A stretch of DNA of 64,000 nucleotides from Agapetus fuscipes (taxonomy: Eukaryota > Arthropoda > Insecta > Trichoptera > Glossosomatidae). Within the stretch, counting starts at the first letter, position 1. Every line of letters begins with the position of its first letter. The DNA is taken from assembly GCA_951799405.1 (NCBI GenBank), contig OX637339.1:10974001-11038000 (forward strand), read 5' to 3'. The position numbers were made by a program, and so were the translations under genes. A model generated the notes under the pieces. The model was not told where the DNA came from and made no database searches. It worked only from the letters and a program-made list of their open reading frames with translations. Shown piece by piece: positions 10,246-22,783 of this stretch.

Positions 10246-11477
10246 GAATTAAAAAACCTTAGCAACCAACATTGCCTTATCGCAACAAGAACAATTTCAA
10301 CAAGTCAATAATCCTGATTCAGGGAACTGAACTATTGCATTTAGTCCAGGCGCGCCCAACTTGTATGATATTGCGGGCCACGTGATCTATTTTGTACTAA
10401 GTTGGCGGCAAAAATTCCACCACTTCTCTCTCGACGATTTTAAGGTTTTGTTCAGCCCTACTACTCAGCCACACACCTACAAGAGGAATTTTCAATGTGT
10501 TAGTGAGTTGCTGTTACTGACACACGTACATGTGTCTATGTGTGTGTATTTGTGTCTGTGTGTGTACGATAAAGTGCGAATAGCTGTTGGACTTTGAAGG
10601 AGTGGGAGGAAGGAGAGAGGGAGGGAGGGGGGGAGGGGCGTTTGCATATATAAAATAACACAGTCATTTACATGTACTATATACACACATATTCATGTAC
10701 TTTTGTACTAGCTGTAAGTAATCAGTACTACTTAGGTAGGTACTTTTTTATTTAAGTTTTTCATTGAATTTTATTAAATTAAATAAACTTATTAATTTTA
10801 ATGAGTAAATAATGTTTTTTTGTAAATCACACCTAAAGAGCTCTACGCTAGCTTTCTTTTCGTTTGCTATCCGATCGACCTCAAAGTTGACAGTCTAATT
10901 TGGATGCTAATCTCACGAATCCTGAAAATTTGATCAGCGGCTTAGCCAGGCATGGGTAGCATTAACTCCTCCATACATTTAATAAAACAAAAAACGAAAA
11001 ATTGCGTTTTTCTTTAATCCGATAGACACCAAACTTTACAAGAATTTTCCCAAGAATACGTGACATGTTTTTTGAGATATCAATTAAAATTAAAATTTAA
11101 ATTAAGAAAACATAAGGAATGTACAAAGGTACGTTCCATTTTATAATTTTCCATACAGCCACGATATGAAAGTACCTACCTACACGAATTGAAAAAATAT
11201 GGACATTTCGTAAACACAAGTTAATTAACATATTTATTATCAATGTACGCAGGTCTGCTTGTGTTAGTGCAGGTTTTGTTTCAGTTGATTATTTTAATAA
11301 TCCAACAAATTAAACTAAAGCAGGTTGCGGTTGGCTATCTATAAACCTTGTGGGCCACTCTTCTTCTTCTTCGTCTCTTTCTTTTAATGACAAATGTTTC
11401 GACGCTTATTTTCCTGGTCGTAGATCTTCTCCAATCTTTTCATGTTTGACTGTTGTTCACTTTTGTTCAACCGCCTT
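10246..11477. other. Intergenic DNA with TG microsatellite and G-rich tract
   Basis: A degenerate TG repeat lies at 10515-10570 and a G/A-rich run at 10600-10640. The start at 10348 (caggcgcgcccaactt) resembles a hAT-type MITE end, but no matching second end with a duplication was found. No gene was seen. Confidence 0.4.
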
Positions 11478-11731
11478 GATTTATACGTAAGTATGCGGCT
11501 GACCACCCATACAGTAAAAAAAAATGGTTCACTTTGCCAATGTCACCCCTGTTTTCTGGGAAAGTTGGCAAAAGCTGTAGAGTTTATGTTCATTTAAGAT
11601 TGAGTTTTTGTATTGTAAGTTCACATGCAGAATGTTTAAACGCGAACTAATACGAGTCTGCTTGTGGAAATGCATTTAATATGAATGTAAAATATATATT
11701 ATTATATCTTTTCAACTTAGATTAAAGACCT
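11478..11731 (+). mobile_element. LINE 3'-tail copy
   Basis: Tail consensus from acgtaagtatgcggctga to the terminal cttagattaaag. Confidence 0.8.
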
Positions 11732-11878
11732 TCTCCCTGCAGTCTGCTTCTTACTTTACTTTATTTGATTTCACTGCGCCATTGGCTACGTTACTCAGTC
11801 CAAGTTTTAAATTGTTGGCTCCCGTTTGACCGACCACTGCACCGCCGAGTCGCCCTATGGATGCCCATACAGACTCTC

Positions 11879-12010
11879 ATGGCTGGAAGTCTCATCCCCA
11901 CGGTAATTCTTACCTACCGAATATCGGCCATTTAGGGTTAACAGGTCTTCATACAAATATTACCAATATTCGGTAGGTAAGAATTACCGTGGTGAAGAGA
12001 CTTCCAGCCC
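11879..12010. mobile_element. Fold-back MITE
   Basis: Two arms of about 47 bp (11880-11926 and 11963-12009) are inverted copies separated by about 36 bp. The left begins ggctggaagtctcatcc and the right ends gagacttccagcc. A half copy lies at 2030-2090. No target duplication was resolved. Confidence 0.65.
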
Positions 12011-12982
12011 AGGGGTAAAAGTCTCTACGGCCGTCGGTAGATCTTAACATACCTATTTGAAGATAATAAAGATATGACGGAATAAAACATAGCGGTGACT
12101 GAACAGCTGATCGTTGTTCTACATATAACGTACCAGCTATATTGATGCACCGCCAACAAATATAGACTTCCACCCTATATCTTTCCACTGGTCACTCCTC
12201 AAACGGAACGGGTATGAAGCTGGGTTTTCGCAATGGTCACTCCTTCACAAATGGTTTTATGGTCTGTTTACTTGCTTCACAGTCATACTCCGGAGAATCC
12301 CTTTTATCCCATTTCCAAATTAGGTACCTAGTTACAGCACCCTTGGTTAGTGTGAATTTTATTCCGTTGAACCTAAGCTTTTCAAGGACAGTTACAGTTC
12401 AAACCCCTTTAATTAAGTTATTAGATGATGTTTCTCTTTCTCATCGGGTCTACGCCGTTCCATCTCTCTTCAAGCTGTGGGTAGTTTGAAGTTGTTTAAA
12501 AATTGCACTGGTTTATGAGATCGAAAAGACTGCGAAATAGAGGACGTAGTGAGATGAAGCAGAGATCCAGAAGGCGATCAAGGCTCCAGAATGAGATTTG
12601 AAAGGCTCACACACATCGTAGCTAATGAGATGCCAATAGTACCTACCTACAACGCCCAGCTGGAAGACTACCTAAAAAGTAGAAAGATAGCTGGTCGTCC
12701 TAATCTCAAGATCCATAAGCCGATATGAAGTTGTTCTGTAAATCATTGATCGAAAAATTTTGATTTACAAATTAAAAGAAGTTTAAAGTGTTAGTGACAG
12801 CTAAAGGAAGACGCTGTAATGGCTTTGCGGCCTTCTTACTCCTGCATCAATGGTTTTTTATTTGGTTTTTCTTCAACAGAATACTTCTTAAATTTTAGCA
12901 TTTAGGCTAAGATCACATTGAACTATCAAAAGTGACGTTGTACAAGATGGCCACGTTAGTTCTGATTTTCCCCACGTTCAGT
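12011..12982. other. Intergenic DNA, no gene supported
   Basis: 12600-12740 faintly resembles a LINE C-terminus (words like ggaagactacctaaaaagtag), but with stops. The 91-codon frame at 12214-12489 has no recognisable domain. Confidence 0.4.
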
Positions 12983-13379
12983 TTAAGGTGGCGACTCGTA
13001 CTACCCAAAAAAAAAAATATTCATAGATGGTACGCATCAAAAATGTATGGGGCACTCCGTCGGGCAAATATGAAAAACTACTGTAGTTTTATTTCCTTCG
13101 AAATTTTTAATGCATTGAAAATAATATGTTGATTGCGCTATTCTAATATGAAATCAATCTGAAATCGCTAAGGTATTCATTTCGGTCATTAAATTATGTG
13201 TAAATTTCAATATGAATTGCTTGCGCCGACCGACGATATAATGTATTTTATCTTGGACACAAACCACCCATACTCTGGTTTCCCTTCAATACGAATAAAT
13301 CTTTCGCCTTTTACAAACCACCCATAATATTATTTTAATAGTTATTTGTTACGCTTTATAAACAGTATTTTTCTCCCGT

Positions 13380-13465
13380 CGGAATGTGGGAGCTCTGGCG
13401 TAATAACGTGCGTGACCGACTGTAGATGCGAAGATGATAGGTTCGAATCCGGTTGATACCTATAT
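13380..13465 (+). other. tRNA-like segment in the left TIR
   Basis: A tRNA-like B box (aggttcgaatccgg) lies at 13436-13450, preceded by ggagctctggcgtaat resembling an A box. The right TIR carries the inverted, diverged counterpart at 15905-15975. No complete cloverleaf was drawn, so it is not called a tRNA gene. Confidence 0.4.
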
Positions 13466-13606
13466 TTTTAATTTTTTACATTTGTTGTTTTCTTTTTTTA
13501 CATATTATACTTTTTTTATAAAAATACAACATATTTGAAAACTTAACTATTAAAGTTAGTCCAAGCGATTAAAAATACGATCATTTCACTTTCATTTCAT
13601 TTAGTC

Positions 13607-13850
13607 GGTGTTATGGCCGAGTGGGCCAGAGGCTGATCTTTCTAGCGTATTTGGAATAGAATAACGTTGGTTCGATCCCCGCTTGGGTCACATGACTTTA
13701 ACTTTGACCCTGGTTCAACAGATGTTATTGGGTAATTATTAATTAATATAAACAGTAATGAATTATTAATTGATAATATTAATACCTATCAATGACCTAT
13801 TATTAATTGATGAGGAATTCACTTTGTAACCTTTCAGTTTTAAAAAATAA
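13607..13850 (+). mobile_element. SINE C
   Basis: Head with gttatggccgagtgggcc (A box) and ggttcgatccccg (B box), then ctggttcaacagatgttatt and an AT-rich tail ending in an A/T run. Repeated at 16945-17175 because the whole host element is duplicated. Confidence 0.7.
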
Positions 13851-13859
13851 AAATAAAAA

Positions 13860-13954
13860 ATAAAAAACAAATTGTATTAGGTTACGGGGCGAGTAAAATT
13901 CAATACATTATTGAATTTTACTCGCCCCGTAACCTAATACAATTTGTTTTTTAT
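13860..13954. repeat. Near-perfect palindrome, 46-bp arms
   Basis: Arms 13860-13905 and 13909-13954 are exact inverted copies around a 3-base centre (cat). The arm contains gttacggggcgagtaaaatt. The duplicate unit has the same core at about 17205-17290, but an expanded poly-A to its left. Confidence 0.85.
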
Positions 13955-14082
13955 GTGTAATTTTAATTTTTTTTATTAATACCTGTTTCTGGCCAGATAA
14001 AATAGGTTAGTGAATGTGTTAGTGGCATTCCTCTTCACAAATCTATTTTTTAAATTAAAAAATATATATATGTGGTAACAAA

Positions 14083-14338
14083 ATTGGTATGCGGCTGACC
14101 ACCCATGCTGTAAAAATGGTTCCTTTGCCAATGTCACCCCTGTCTCAGGGAAGGACGGCAAGAGTTGCAGGGTGTATGTCCATTTGAGATTTGGTTTTTA
14201 TGTTGTAGGTTCACATGAGGCATGTGCAAGCGCAAACTTGTTCGTGTCTGGTTGTGAGAATGCATGTAATGCATGATGTAATGTGAATCTCTAATGTAAC
14301 ATATATTTGCAAGTTAGATTACATTAGATTAGATATAA
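14083..14338 (+). mobile_element. LINE 3'-tail copy inside the long-TIR element
   Basis: Tail consensus from aattggtatgcggctgacca to the terminal ttacattagattagata. Duplicated at 17424-17676. Confidence 0.85.
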
Positions 14339-14341
14339 AAA

Positions 14342-15764
14342 TTTCACACTTCGTCCCCACGACTTTTTGGCCAACGACATTTCGGTCAAAGACAAATCGG
14401 TCAGCGACAACCCGTCCAAAGACAACTCGGCCATAGATAAATCGGTCACACGACACTTCGTCCACACGACTTTTCGGCCAACGACATTTCGGCCAAAGAC
14501 AAATCGGTAGACAAATTGTAAAAAATTTCATAAGCCTTAAAAATTGACAACTATATTTTATTCTTGTATTGAAAATATAAAAAAAAATCAGTGAACTGCA
14601 CTCGACTTTCTTTCTTCGATGAAGTCCCTAAATGTGTGTAAAACTAGAACCATGGACTAGCTTGTACAACTAAGCTGCACGTATAGTGCAACTTCCTGCA
14701 GCTTTTTTCCCGAAAGGGTTGCTTATGGTGGGTAAAACCTATGTATTTTCACAGGTAAGGGAGCCGGCCTTACGCCAACCACTTCGTTGAAGTGGGGATT
14801 TCCCTACTAGGGGAGCAGGTTTCTTATTTCTTGTGAAGGCTGAGTAAACCTTGCTGGTTTTTTTTTATGGTAGGTGGGTTTGCAATACACACCGAAAAGA
14901 GAAATAATTTTGACACCCTTGGTGGTGGGGATCGAATCCGAGCTTTCGGCATCGAACGCAAGCTTTCTACCTCTGAGCTACTGACCGGACTTATTGTATT
15001 AACAATATATAAAATATTATGTATATATATGTATAGTCATTCTTATATCAATAATAAATTAATTTTATTCCAACATGGTCACGCGGTGTGTGTAATATGT
15101 GACCAGCGTACGTAAAAGAGAAATTAGTAAAAATCAAGTCAATACATTAAAAACATGATTAAATCATTTAAATAGCCTTATTCAGATTTATTAAGCAAAG
15201 TTGTATGAGGGGCTTAGAACAAATTACTTTTTTATCGACGAATGATGAACCGAGATATTTGTGATGGATTGTTTTTTTTACATGGCATCTCACAATAAAT
15301 GACAAATTTGTGCAACGGCTAGATTCCTATTTCCATCCTCAATGATTTTCATTCATATTACTGTGTATAGCATTGAGGTATATATTATATATACCTCAAT
15401 GGTGTATAGCCTCTGCACTTTTTGCGTCCTACTGACCAGTGACCGTTCACAAGTGAATAAGAAAAAACACTGCAGCACATGATAATAATATTATTATCAA
15501 GACACCCTTCCTCATCAGCTGTATACAATGGCTGTATAGCTACTTCTTGATCTAGTAATCCCTACGCTTCGGATTCGTTCGGATAAAGTCGTGCCACCTC
15601 GTTTATGCAAATTAGGCTTACGCGTCAACCCATGGTGGCAGACAGAGTGAATGAATCATAATATCATTGCATAATATACAATTATAATATTGGGATGATT
15701 TCTTCGGTACATATATACATGTGACTGAAATGTTGACCGACTTGTCGTGTGGACGAAGTGTGAA
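14342..15764. mobile_element. Nested TIR element with subterminal repeats
   Basis: The left end tttcacacttcgtcc and right end ggacgaagtgtgaaa are inverted. Next to each end are degenerate units of about 20 bp (cgacatttcggtcaaagac type), most numerous at 14360-14515. It carries a reverse SINE B at 14668-14995 and small palindromes at 15371-15401 and about 15480-15500. No transposase frame; duplicated at about 17680-19102. Confidence 0.6.
14668..14995 (-). mobile_element. SINE B, antisense
   Basis: Reversed SINE B with its tail (aagctgcacgtatagtgcaa) on the left and tRNA-like head (gggatcgaatccgag at 14937) on the right. Duplicated at 18003-18332. Confidence 0.8.
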
Positions 15765-16320
15765 ATGAAAGTGAAATGAAAGTATTGTTAATCGTTTGGA
15801 CTAACTTTAATACTTTTGTTTTCAAATATGTTGTATTTTAATAAAAAAAAGTATATGTAAAACAAGAAAACACAATGTAAAAAATTAAAAATATACATCG
15901 TCAAACGGATTCGAACCTCTCACCCTTGCGTGGCAGTCCGTTACGCAAGCTGTTCGGCCAGAGCTTCTCACAGCCAGACTGAAGAAAATAAAGATACATA
16001 AAGCGTAACAAATAATAAAAAAGGTTTGTATCCAAGAGAAGTACTCGTAGCTCATCGCATCGGTCGCGTTGGCGCAAACAATGGCGAAAAAAATGAAATT
16101 TACGCATAATTTAATGACCGAAATGAATACCTTAGCGATTTCAGATTGATTTCATATTAGAATAGCGCAATCAACATATTATTTTCAATGCATTAAAAGT
16201 TTCAAAGGAAGTAAAACTACAGTAGTTTTTCATATTTGCCCGACGGAGTGCCCCATACATTTTTGATGCGTACCATCTATGAATATTTTTTGTTACCATC
16301 GATGTGTCGTACCACCTTAA

Positions 16321-17170
16321 GGTGGCGACTCGTACTACCCAAAAAAAAAAATATTCATAGATGGTACGCATCAAAAATGTATGGGGCACTCCGTCGGGCA
16401 AATATGAAAAACTACTGTAGTTTTATTTCCTTCGAAATTTTTAATGCATTGAAAATAATATGTTGATTGCGCTATTCTAATATGAAATCAATCTGAAATC
16501 GCTAAGGTATTCATTTCGGTCATTAAATTATGTGTAAATTTCAATATGAATTGCTTGCGCCGACCGACGATATAATGTATTTTATCTTGGACACAAACCA
16601 CCCATACTCTGGTTTCCCTTCAATACGAATAAATCTTTCGCCTTTTACAAACCACCCATAATATTATTTTAATAGTTATTTGTTACGCTTTATAAACAGT
16701 ATTTTCTCCCGTCGGAATGTCGGAGCTCTGGCGTAATAGCGTGCGTGACCGACTGTAGATGCGAAGATGATAGGTTCGAATCCGGTTGATACCTATATTT
16801 TTAATTTTTTACATTTGTTGTTTTCTTTTTTTACATATTATACTTTTTTTTATAAAAATACAACATATTTGAAAACTTAACTATTAAAGTTAGTCCAAGC
16901 GATTAAAAATACGATCATTTCACTTTCATTTCATTTAGTCGGTGTTATGGCCGAGTGGGCCAGAGGCTGATCTTTCTAGCGTATTTGGAATAGAATAACG
17001 TTGGTTCGATCCCCGCTTGGGTCACATGACTTTAACTTTGACCCTGGTTCAACAGATGTTATTGGGTAATTATTAATTAATATAAACAGTAATGAATTAT
17101 TAATTGATAATATTAATACCTATCAATGACCTATTATTAATTGATGAGGAATTCACTTTGTAACCTTTCA

Positions 17171-17206
<36 letters not shown>

Positions 17207-19654
17207 AAATTGTATTAGGTTACGGGGCGAGTAAAATTCAATACATTATTGAATTTTACTCGCCCCGTAACCTAATACAATTTGTTTTTTATGTGTAATT
17301 TTAATTTTTTTTATTAATACCTGTTTCTGGCCAGATAAAATAGGTTAGTGAATGTGTTAGTGGCATTCCTCTTCACAAATCTATTTTTTAAATTAAAAAA
17401 AATTTATATGTGGTAACAAAATTGGTATGCGGCTGACCACCCATGCTGTAAAAATGGTTCCTTTGCCAATGTCACCCCTGTCTCAGGGAAGGACGGCAAG
17501 AGTTGCAGGGTGTATGTCCATTTGAGATTTGGTTTTTATGTTGTAGGTTCACATGAGGCATGTGCAAGCGCAAACTTGTTCGTGTCTGGTTGTGAGAATG
17601 CATGTAATGCATGATGTAATGTGAATCTCTAATGTAACATATATTTGCAAGTTAGATTACATTAGATTAGATATAAAAATTTCACACTTCGTCCCCACGA
17701 CTTTTTGGCCAACGACATTTCGGTCAAAGACAAATCGGTCAACGACAACCCGTCCAAAGACAACTCGGCCATAGATAAATCGGTCACACGACACTTCGTC
17801 CACACGACTTTTCGGCCAACGACATTTCGGCCAAAGACAAATCGGTAGACAAATTGTAAAAAATTTCATAAGCCTTAAAAATTGACAACTATATTTTATT
17901 CTTGTATTGAAAATATAAAAAAAAATCAGTGAACTGCACTCGACTTTCTTTCTTCGATGAAGTCCCTAAATGTGTGTAAAACTAGAACCATGGACTAGCT
18001 TGTACAACTAAGCTGCACGTATAGTGCAACTTCCTGCAGCTTTTTTCCCGAAAGGGTTGCTTATGGTGGGTAAAACCTATGTATTTTCACAGGTAAGGGA
18101 GCCGGCCTTACGCCAACCACTTCGTTGAAGTGGGGATTTCCCTACTAGGGGAGCAGGTTTCTTATTTCTTGTGAAGGCTGAGTAAACCTTGCTGGTTTTT
18201 TTTTATGGTAGGTGGGTTTGCAATACACACCGAAAAGAGAAATAATTTTGACACCCTTGGTGGTGGGGATCGAATCCGAGCTTTCGGCATCGAACGCAAG
18301 CTTTCTACCTCTGAGCTACTGACCGGACTTATTGTATTAACAATATATAAAATATTATGTATATATATGTATAGTCATTCTTATATCAATAATAAATTAA
18401 TTTTATTCCAACATGGTCACGCGGTGTGTGTAATATGTGACCAGCGTACGTAAAAGAGAAATTAGTAAATATCAAGTCAATACATTAAAAACATGATTAA
18501 ATCATTTAAATAGCCTTATTCAGATTTATTAAGCAAAGTTGTATGAGGGGCTTAGAACAAATTACTTTTTTATCGACGAATGATGAACCGAGATATTTGT
18601 GATGGATTGTTTTTTTTACATGGCATCTCACAATAAATGACAAATTTGTGCAACGGCTAGATTCCTATTTCCATCCTCAATGATTTTCATTCATATTACT
18701 GTGTATAGCATTGAGGTATATATTATATATACCTCAATGGTGTATAGCCTCTGCACTTTTTGCGTCCTACTGACCAGTGACCGTTCACAAGTGAATAAGA
18801 AAAAACACTGCAGCACATGATAATAATATTATTATCAAGACACCCTTCCTCATCAGCTGTATACAATGGCTGTATAGCTACTTCTTGATCTAGTAATCCC
18901 TACGCTTCGGATTCGTTCGGATAAAGTCGTGCCACCTCGTTTATGCAAATTAGGCTTACGCGTCAACCCATGGTGGCAGACAGAGTGAATGAATCATAAT
19001 ATCATTGCATAATATACAATTATAATATTGGGATGATTTCTTCGGTACATATATACATGTGACTGAAATGTTGACCGACTTGTCGTGTGGACGAAGTGTG
19101 AAATGAAAGTGAAATGAAAGTATTGTTAATCGTTTGGACTAACTTTAATACTTTTGTTTTCAAATATGTTGTATTTTAATAAAAAAAAGTATATGTAAAA
19201 CAAGAAAACACAATGTAAAAAATTAAAAATATACATCGTCAAACGGATTCGAACCTCTCACCCTTGCGTGGCAGTCCGTTGCGCAAGCTGTTCGGCCAGA
19301 GCTTCTCACGGCCAGACTGAAGAAAATAAAGATGCATAGAGCGTAACAAATAATAAAAAAGGTTTGTATCCAAGAGAAGTACTCGTAGCTCATCGCATCG
19401 GTCGCGTTGGCGCAAACAATGGCGAAAAAAATGAAATTTACGCATAATTTAATGACCGAAATGAATACCTTAGCGATTTCAGATTGATTTCATATTAGAA
19501 TAGCGCAATCAACATATTATTTTCAATGCATTAAAAGTTTCAAAGGAAGTAAAACTACAGTAGTTTTTCATATTTGCCCGACGGAGTGCCCCATACATTT
19601 TTGATGCGTACCATCTATGAATATTTTTTGTTACCATCGATGTGTCGTACCACC
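16321..19654. mobile_element. Long-TIR, TTAA-flanked element, copy 2 (tandem)
   Basis: Repeats 12987-16316 at an offset of about 3,334 bp and ends at TTAA 19655-19658. The single TTAA at 16317-16320 is shared by both copies. I saw only scattered differences, for example in the poly-A run (17176-17205), g/a at 17742, and a few changes near 19281-19345. Every nested insertion is present in both. The pair therefore arose by duplicating an already-loaded element, or by one such copy inserting at the edge of the other. Confidence 0.8.
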
Positions 19655-19659
19655 TTAAG

Positions 19660-20454
19660 GCCCTTTACATTTGATCAGCCGTATTCTGCGGTAAGTTCCA
19701 ATACATACGTAAGTGCATATTATAAAGTAGTAGGTATTTAATATGAATGTATGTGTGAGTGTATAAACAGGTACCTAATACCTATATGTGTATGGTCACG
19801 CATACATAGGTACCTAGTTTATGTGTGTAGGCGAGTTTTCTCCGCGAACCTGTTTTCTGTATGTAATTAAACATAGATAGTAATAACTACGTACATATAC
19901 TTATATAGAGTCGACGCCTATCATATTTTCCTCTGTATAAAAACTGTATTCAGACATAATGGTACCTAGGCGTGCATAAAATCTGCAGGTATATTCAACA
20001 CGACAACACTAGCATTTCTATGTTTTACTCCGTCATATGGAGATCTTTCTTTTCATTATTTCATCATTCTTTTCCACAGGTATGGAAAACAGCCATACCC
20101 TATAACAGGGATATTTTGATATTGTTGTAATCCGATCGATATCAAAGTTCACACGATCCATTTAGAGGCTAATCTACACGTTTATTGAAATTAAGGCTAT
20201 AAACTGAATAGCGGTTTAGCTTATCATGGAGAACAACTTATCTCGAGATTTTTTGTTCTTAGATTTCCAACTTACATAAACTTCGCAGAAAACATTCCGA
20301 TTTTTTTTTTTATATTTCATGAAAATTTTATTAAAATCGGTTGAGCGGTTGAGAAATCCATAGGAAAGATACCTATATACGAGTACCTTCATGCCATTTT
20401 ATAATATTAGAATGAATACATTCTGGGATGGATCTTGGTTTCCTTGATCAACCG
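19660..20454. other. Intergenic DNA, no gene seen
   Basis: AT-rich with many taggtacct-type words, a pattern common in moth genomes. No element ends were recognised. Confidence 0.5.
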
Positions 20455-20545
20455 CAGCCAACGCTTTTCTCCTCTCTTGTGATGCAGAAGACCAGCTGTT
20501 CTTCCATCTTTTGGGTGGTCGGCCTGCTAGACGCTGTGCGAATGG
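20455..20545 (-). pseudogene. LINE C-terminal relic
   Basis: The minus strand reads RLAGRPPKRWKNSWSSASQ, a typical GRPPKRW motif near the C-terminus of RTE-like LINE proteins. There is no RT domain beside it. Confidence 0.5.
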
Positions 20546-20968
20546 TATTGAAAATTATTTCAAAAAAGTTTCTGAAAAACATGTTTATATAATTGAAAAT
20601 CAAATTGGTAGATCTCAATCAAAGTTTGTTTGGAAAAACAGCATGCATGTATAATGTACATGTAGGTGTGTGCGCGAGCATGCACGTAGGTACGCTGCAC
20701 GCACACATGTATGAAATCCTTTTATCGGTCACTGCCCTGCACTCTGCTTGACCCAAATAATGAGTTCGCAGCGCAGAAAACACTCCTTGTTTACTTGCGC
20801 CGTGTGGATGTGTGAGTGGATGATGGTTATGCAATCATTTCAGTCAAATCATTATCAAACGTATCCAAAATGGCCGCCTTAAATAGAAGTAAACATACAA
20901 TCTAACAGCTAACCTAACCTAAGCAAAACTACTGGATGGTATAAGTACAGAAGCACTTTAAATGAATT

Positions 20969-21138
20969 TAGATCCGTAGTCTAGTGGTTAACACTTCAGA
21001 CTCGTAAATGGAAGGTTGCGGGTTCGAATCCCGGCGGAGCACAAAAATATACCATTTATATTTTCAAATTTGCTCTTCGCTGGGTTGAAAAATTCATACA
21101 CCTTTACCAAATACTGGTCATCAAAAGGTCCATCCAGC
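20969..21138 (+). mobile_element. SINE A, 5' part (split by a hAT-like element)
   Basis: The tRNA-like head 20972-21042 has tagtctagtggttaac (A box), ctcgtaa in the anticodon-loop position (Thr-like CGT, inferred) and gggttcgaatcccgg (B box). The body has cgctgggttgaaaaattcat and ends in ggtccatccagc, where the hAT-like element begins. It continues at 28663. Other copies: 29120-29400, 31799-32095 and 57312-57555 (all reverse). Confidence 0.8.
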
Positions 21139-21186
21139 CAGTGCCGGTTTTAGCACTACCAGCGCCCTGGGCGAGATTTTTTAAGG

Positions 21187-21207
21187 CGCCCCCCCCCCCC
21201 CCCCCCC
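21187..21207. repeat. Poly-C run
   Basis: About 20 consecutive C near the left end of the hAT-like element. Length in the assembly may be unreliable. Confidence 0.9.
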
Positions 21208-21229
21208 TATTCACCATTCGAAAATTCAA

Positions 21230-22220
21230 ATTCATACGAAAAAAAGGAACTTAGTAACCATTTATTAAAAAAAATATATGACAATACAGTTGACAGCTAA
21301 TCAAATGGTGGAAAATATAAACTTAGAGAAGCAATACATGTCCAAAAAAATTTTTTTAAAAATAATACATTTGTTAATAAATTTCATAAAAAATAAAAAA
21401 TGGACAAAAATGAAAATTTGACAAAAGTACGAAAAATTAAACTATAAAAAAATGTACGAATGTAGAATAATTTGAAATTCAATATTTAGAAAGCACAAAT
21501 TAATAAAATAATGGAAAAGACAGAAATAGTCTTACAACATAAAAATTGAAGAAAAAAATTAAATAAAAAATATGAAATCTAAAATTAAACAAAGAAAAAT
21601 TAAAAAAGAAAACAAAAACGAAAACGGAAAAAGTCTAGACAGAAAAGTATTAACTTTAAAAAATATATGAAAAAAAATTAAAATAGAAAGAATTTAATAA
21701 TTTAAAACAAGCATTCAAAAATGAAAAAAAAAATTCAAAAGGCAAAAAAAAATTACACATAAAAATTAACAACTATTGCATAGAACAAACCATGAAATCA
21801 ACAAAAATTTGAAAACATAGAATGACAGAAAAAAATAACGCATTTAAAAATTAAAAACTATTACATAAAACAAACCATGAAATCAAAAATTGAAAAAAAC
21901 ATATTAAAAACTAATTAAACAACAAAAATTTGAAAACTTAGAATGACAGAACAAAATATAAACATAAAAATGGAAAAAAAAAATGGAAAGACAAAAAAAA
22001 ACACATTTAAAAATTAAAAACTTGCATAGAACAAACCATGAAATCAAAAACTGAAAAAAAACATATTAAGAAATAATTTATCAACAAAAAATTGAAAACT
22101 TAGAATTACAGAACAAAAATAAAATATAAAATTTGAAAAAAAAGAAAATGGAAAGAATATAAAATTAAAAAACGTGTACATTTATAAAAAAAACAAATTA
22201 TGAATAACTGATTTCCATAC
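21230..22220. repeat. A-rich degenerate tandem repeat
   Basis: About 1 kb of strongly A-rich plus strand. The phrase caaaccatgaaatcaa recurs at about 21787, 21873 and 22033, with aaaacttagaatgacagaac-like words between. No protein frame is plausible. Confidence 0.7.
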
Positions 22221-22714
22221 AAAAGTCAGCTGCATAAATATAAAAATCAACTGTCTTCATGCTTAACTTGAGGTCTAATTTTGTACAATGTAATGATATG
22301 TAAGAGGACAATCACGCCGAGTGTATATTTCGCATACCCGAAATACAAACCAAAAACTTACATCGTTCCGCACATCGATTTATAGAACAGGATGGGCTAG
22401 GAAATCAATCCTTTGAGAATTAGAAATACGCTACCCCACTCATTATACAAAAATCCAAATTCAGTCTATTGCCTTTTAACTGTCAACAGTGTGTTACCTA
22501 ATTGGAAAAAAAATCCATGTAAATGCCAAACTGGGTAATTTCTAAACGTGCCAACAAAAGAGAATAAATGTGTTATAGAATATAGAATAATATTTCACTT
22601 TAATCACTATTCTATATGATTACGTTGATAAAATTTATTTTTCGTTTGTCGAAATATTTTGTTCGCGAAAGTGAAGGCCATTTCTAGAACTAGTGATATT
22701 CAAATAGCAGGCGC

Positions 22715-22783
22715 GTGCATAGGGTGTAGACAAATACATTTCAGAATAAATATTTTCTCACATTCCTTCAAAATAACTCATTT
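22715..22783 (+). mobile_element. Repeat F, left part (split by the LTR element)
   Basis: gcgcgtgcatagggtgtaga to aaataactcattt. It continues at 26670-26830 after the LTR element. Intact relatives are at 50835-51060 (+) and 48079-48290 (-). The ends gcgtgcat and atgcacgcc are inverted, so this is probably a MITE of about 230 bp. Confidence 0.65.

Larger units (their letters stand above)
12987..16316. mobile_element. Long-TIR, TTAA-flanked element, copy 1
   Basis: The ends are ggtggcgac (12987) and ...gtaccacc (16316), bounded by TTAA at 12983-12986 and 16317-16320. The inverted repeats are very long: 12987 to about 13600 matches the reverse of about 15757-16316, with imperfect outermost 30 bp. 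TTAA target sites are characteristic of piggyBac-type elements, but no transposase frame is present. So it is a non-autonomous element, and the superfamily is an inference. The interior is built from a SINE C, a 46-bp-arm palindrome, a LINE tail, and a nested TIR element holding a SINE B. Confidence 0.75.

Noticed and set aside
10345..11345. hAT-type MITE between 10348 (caggcgcgcccaac) and about 11325 (ggttgcggttggc)
   Set aside because: The two ends resemble each other only weakly and no 8-bp duplication could be found.
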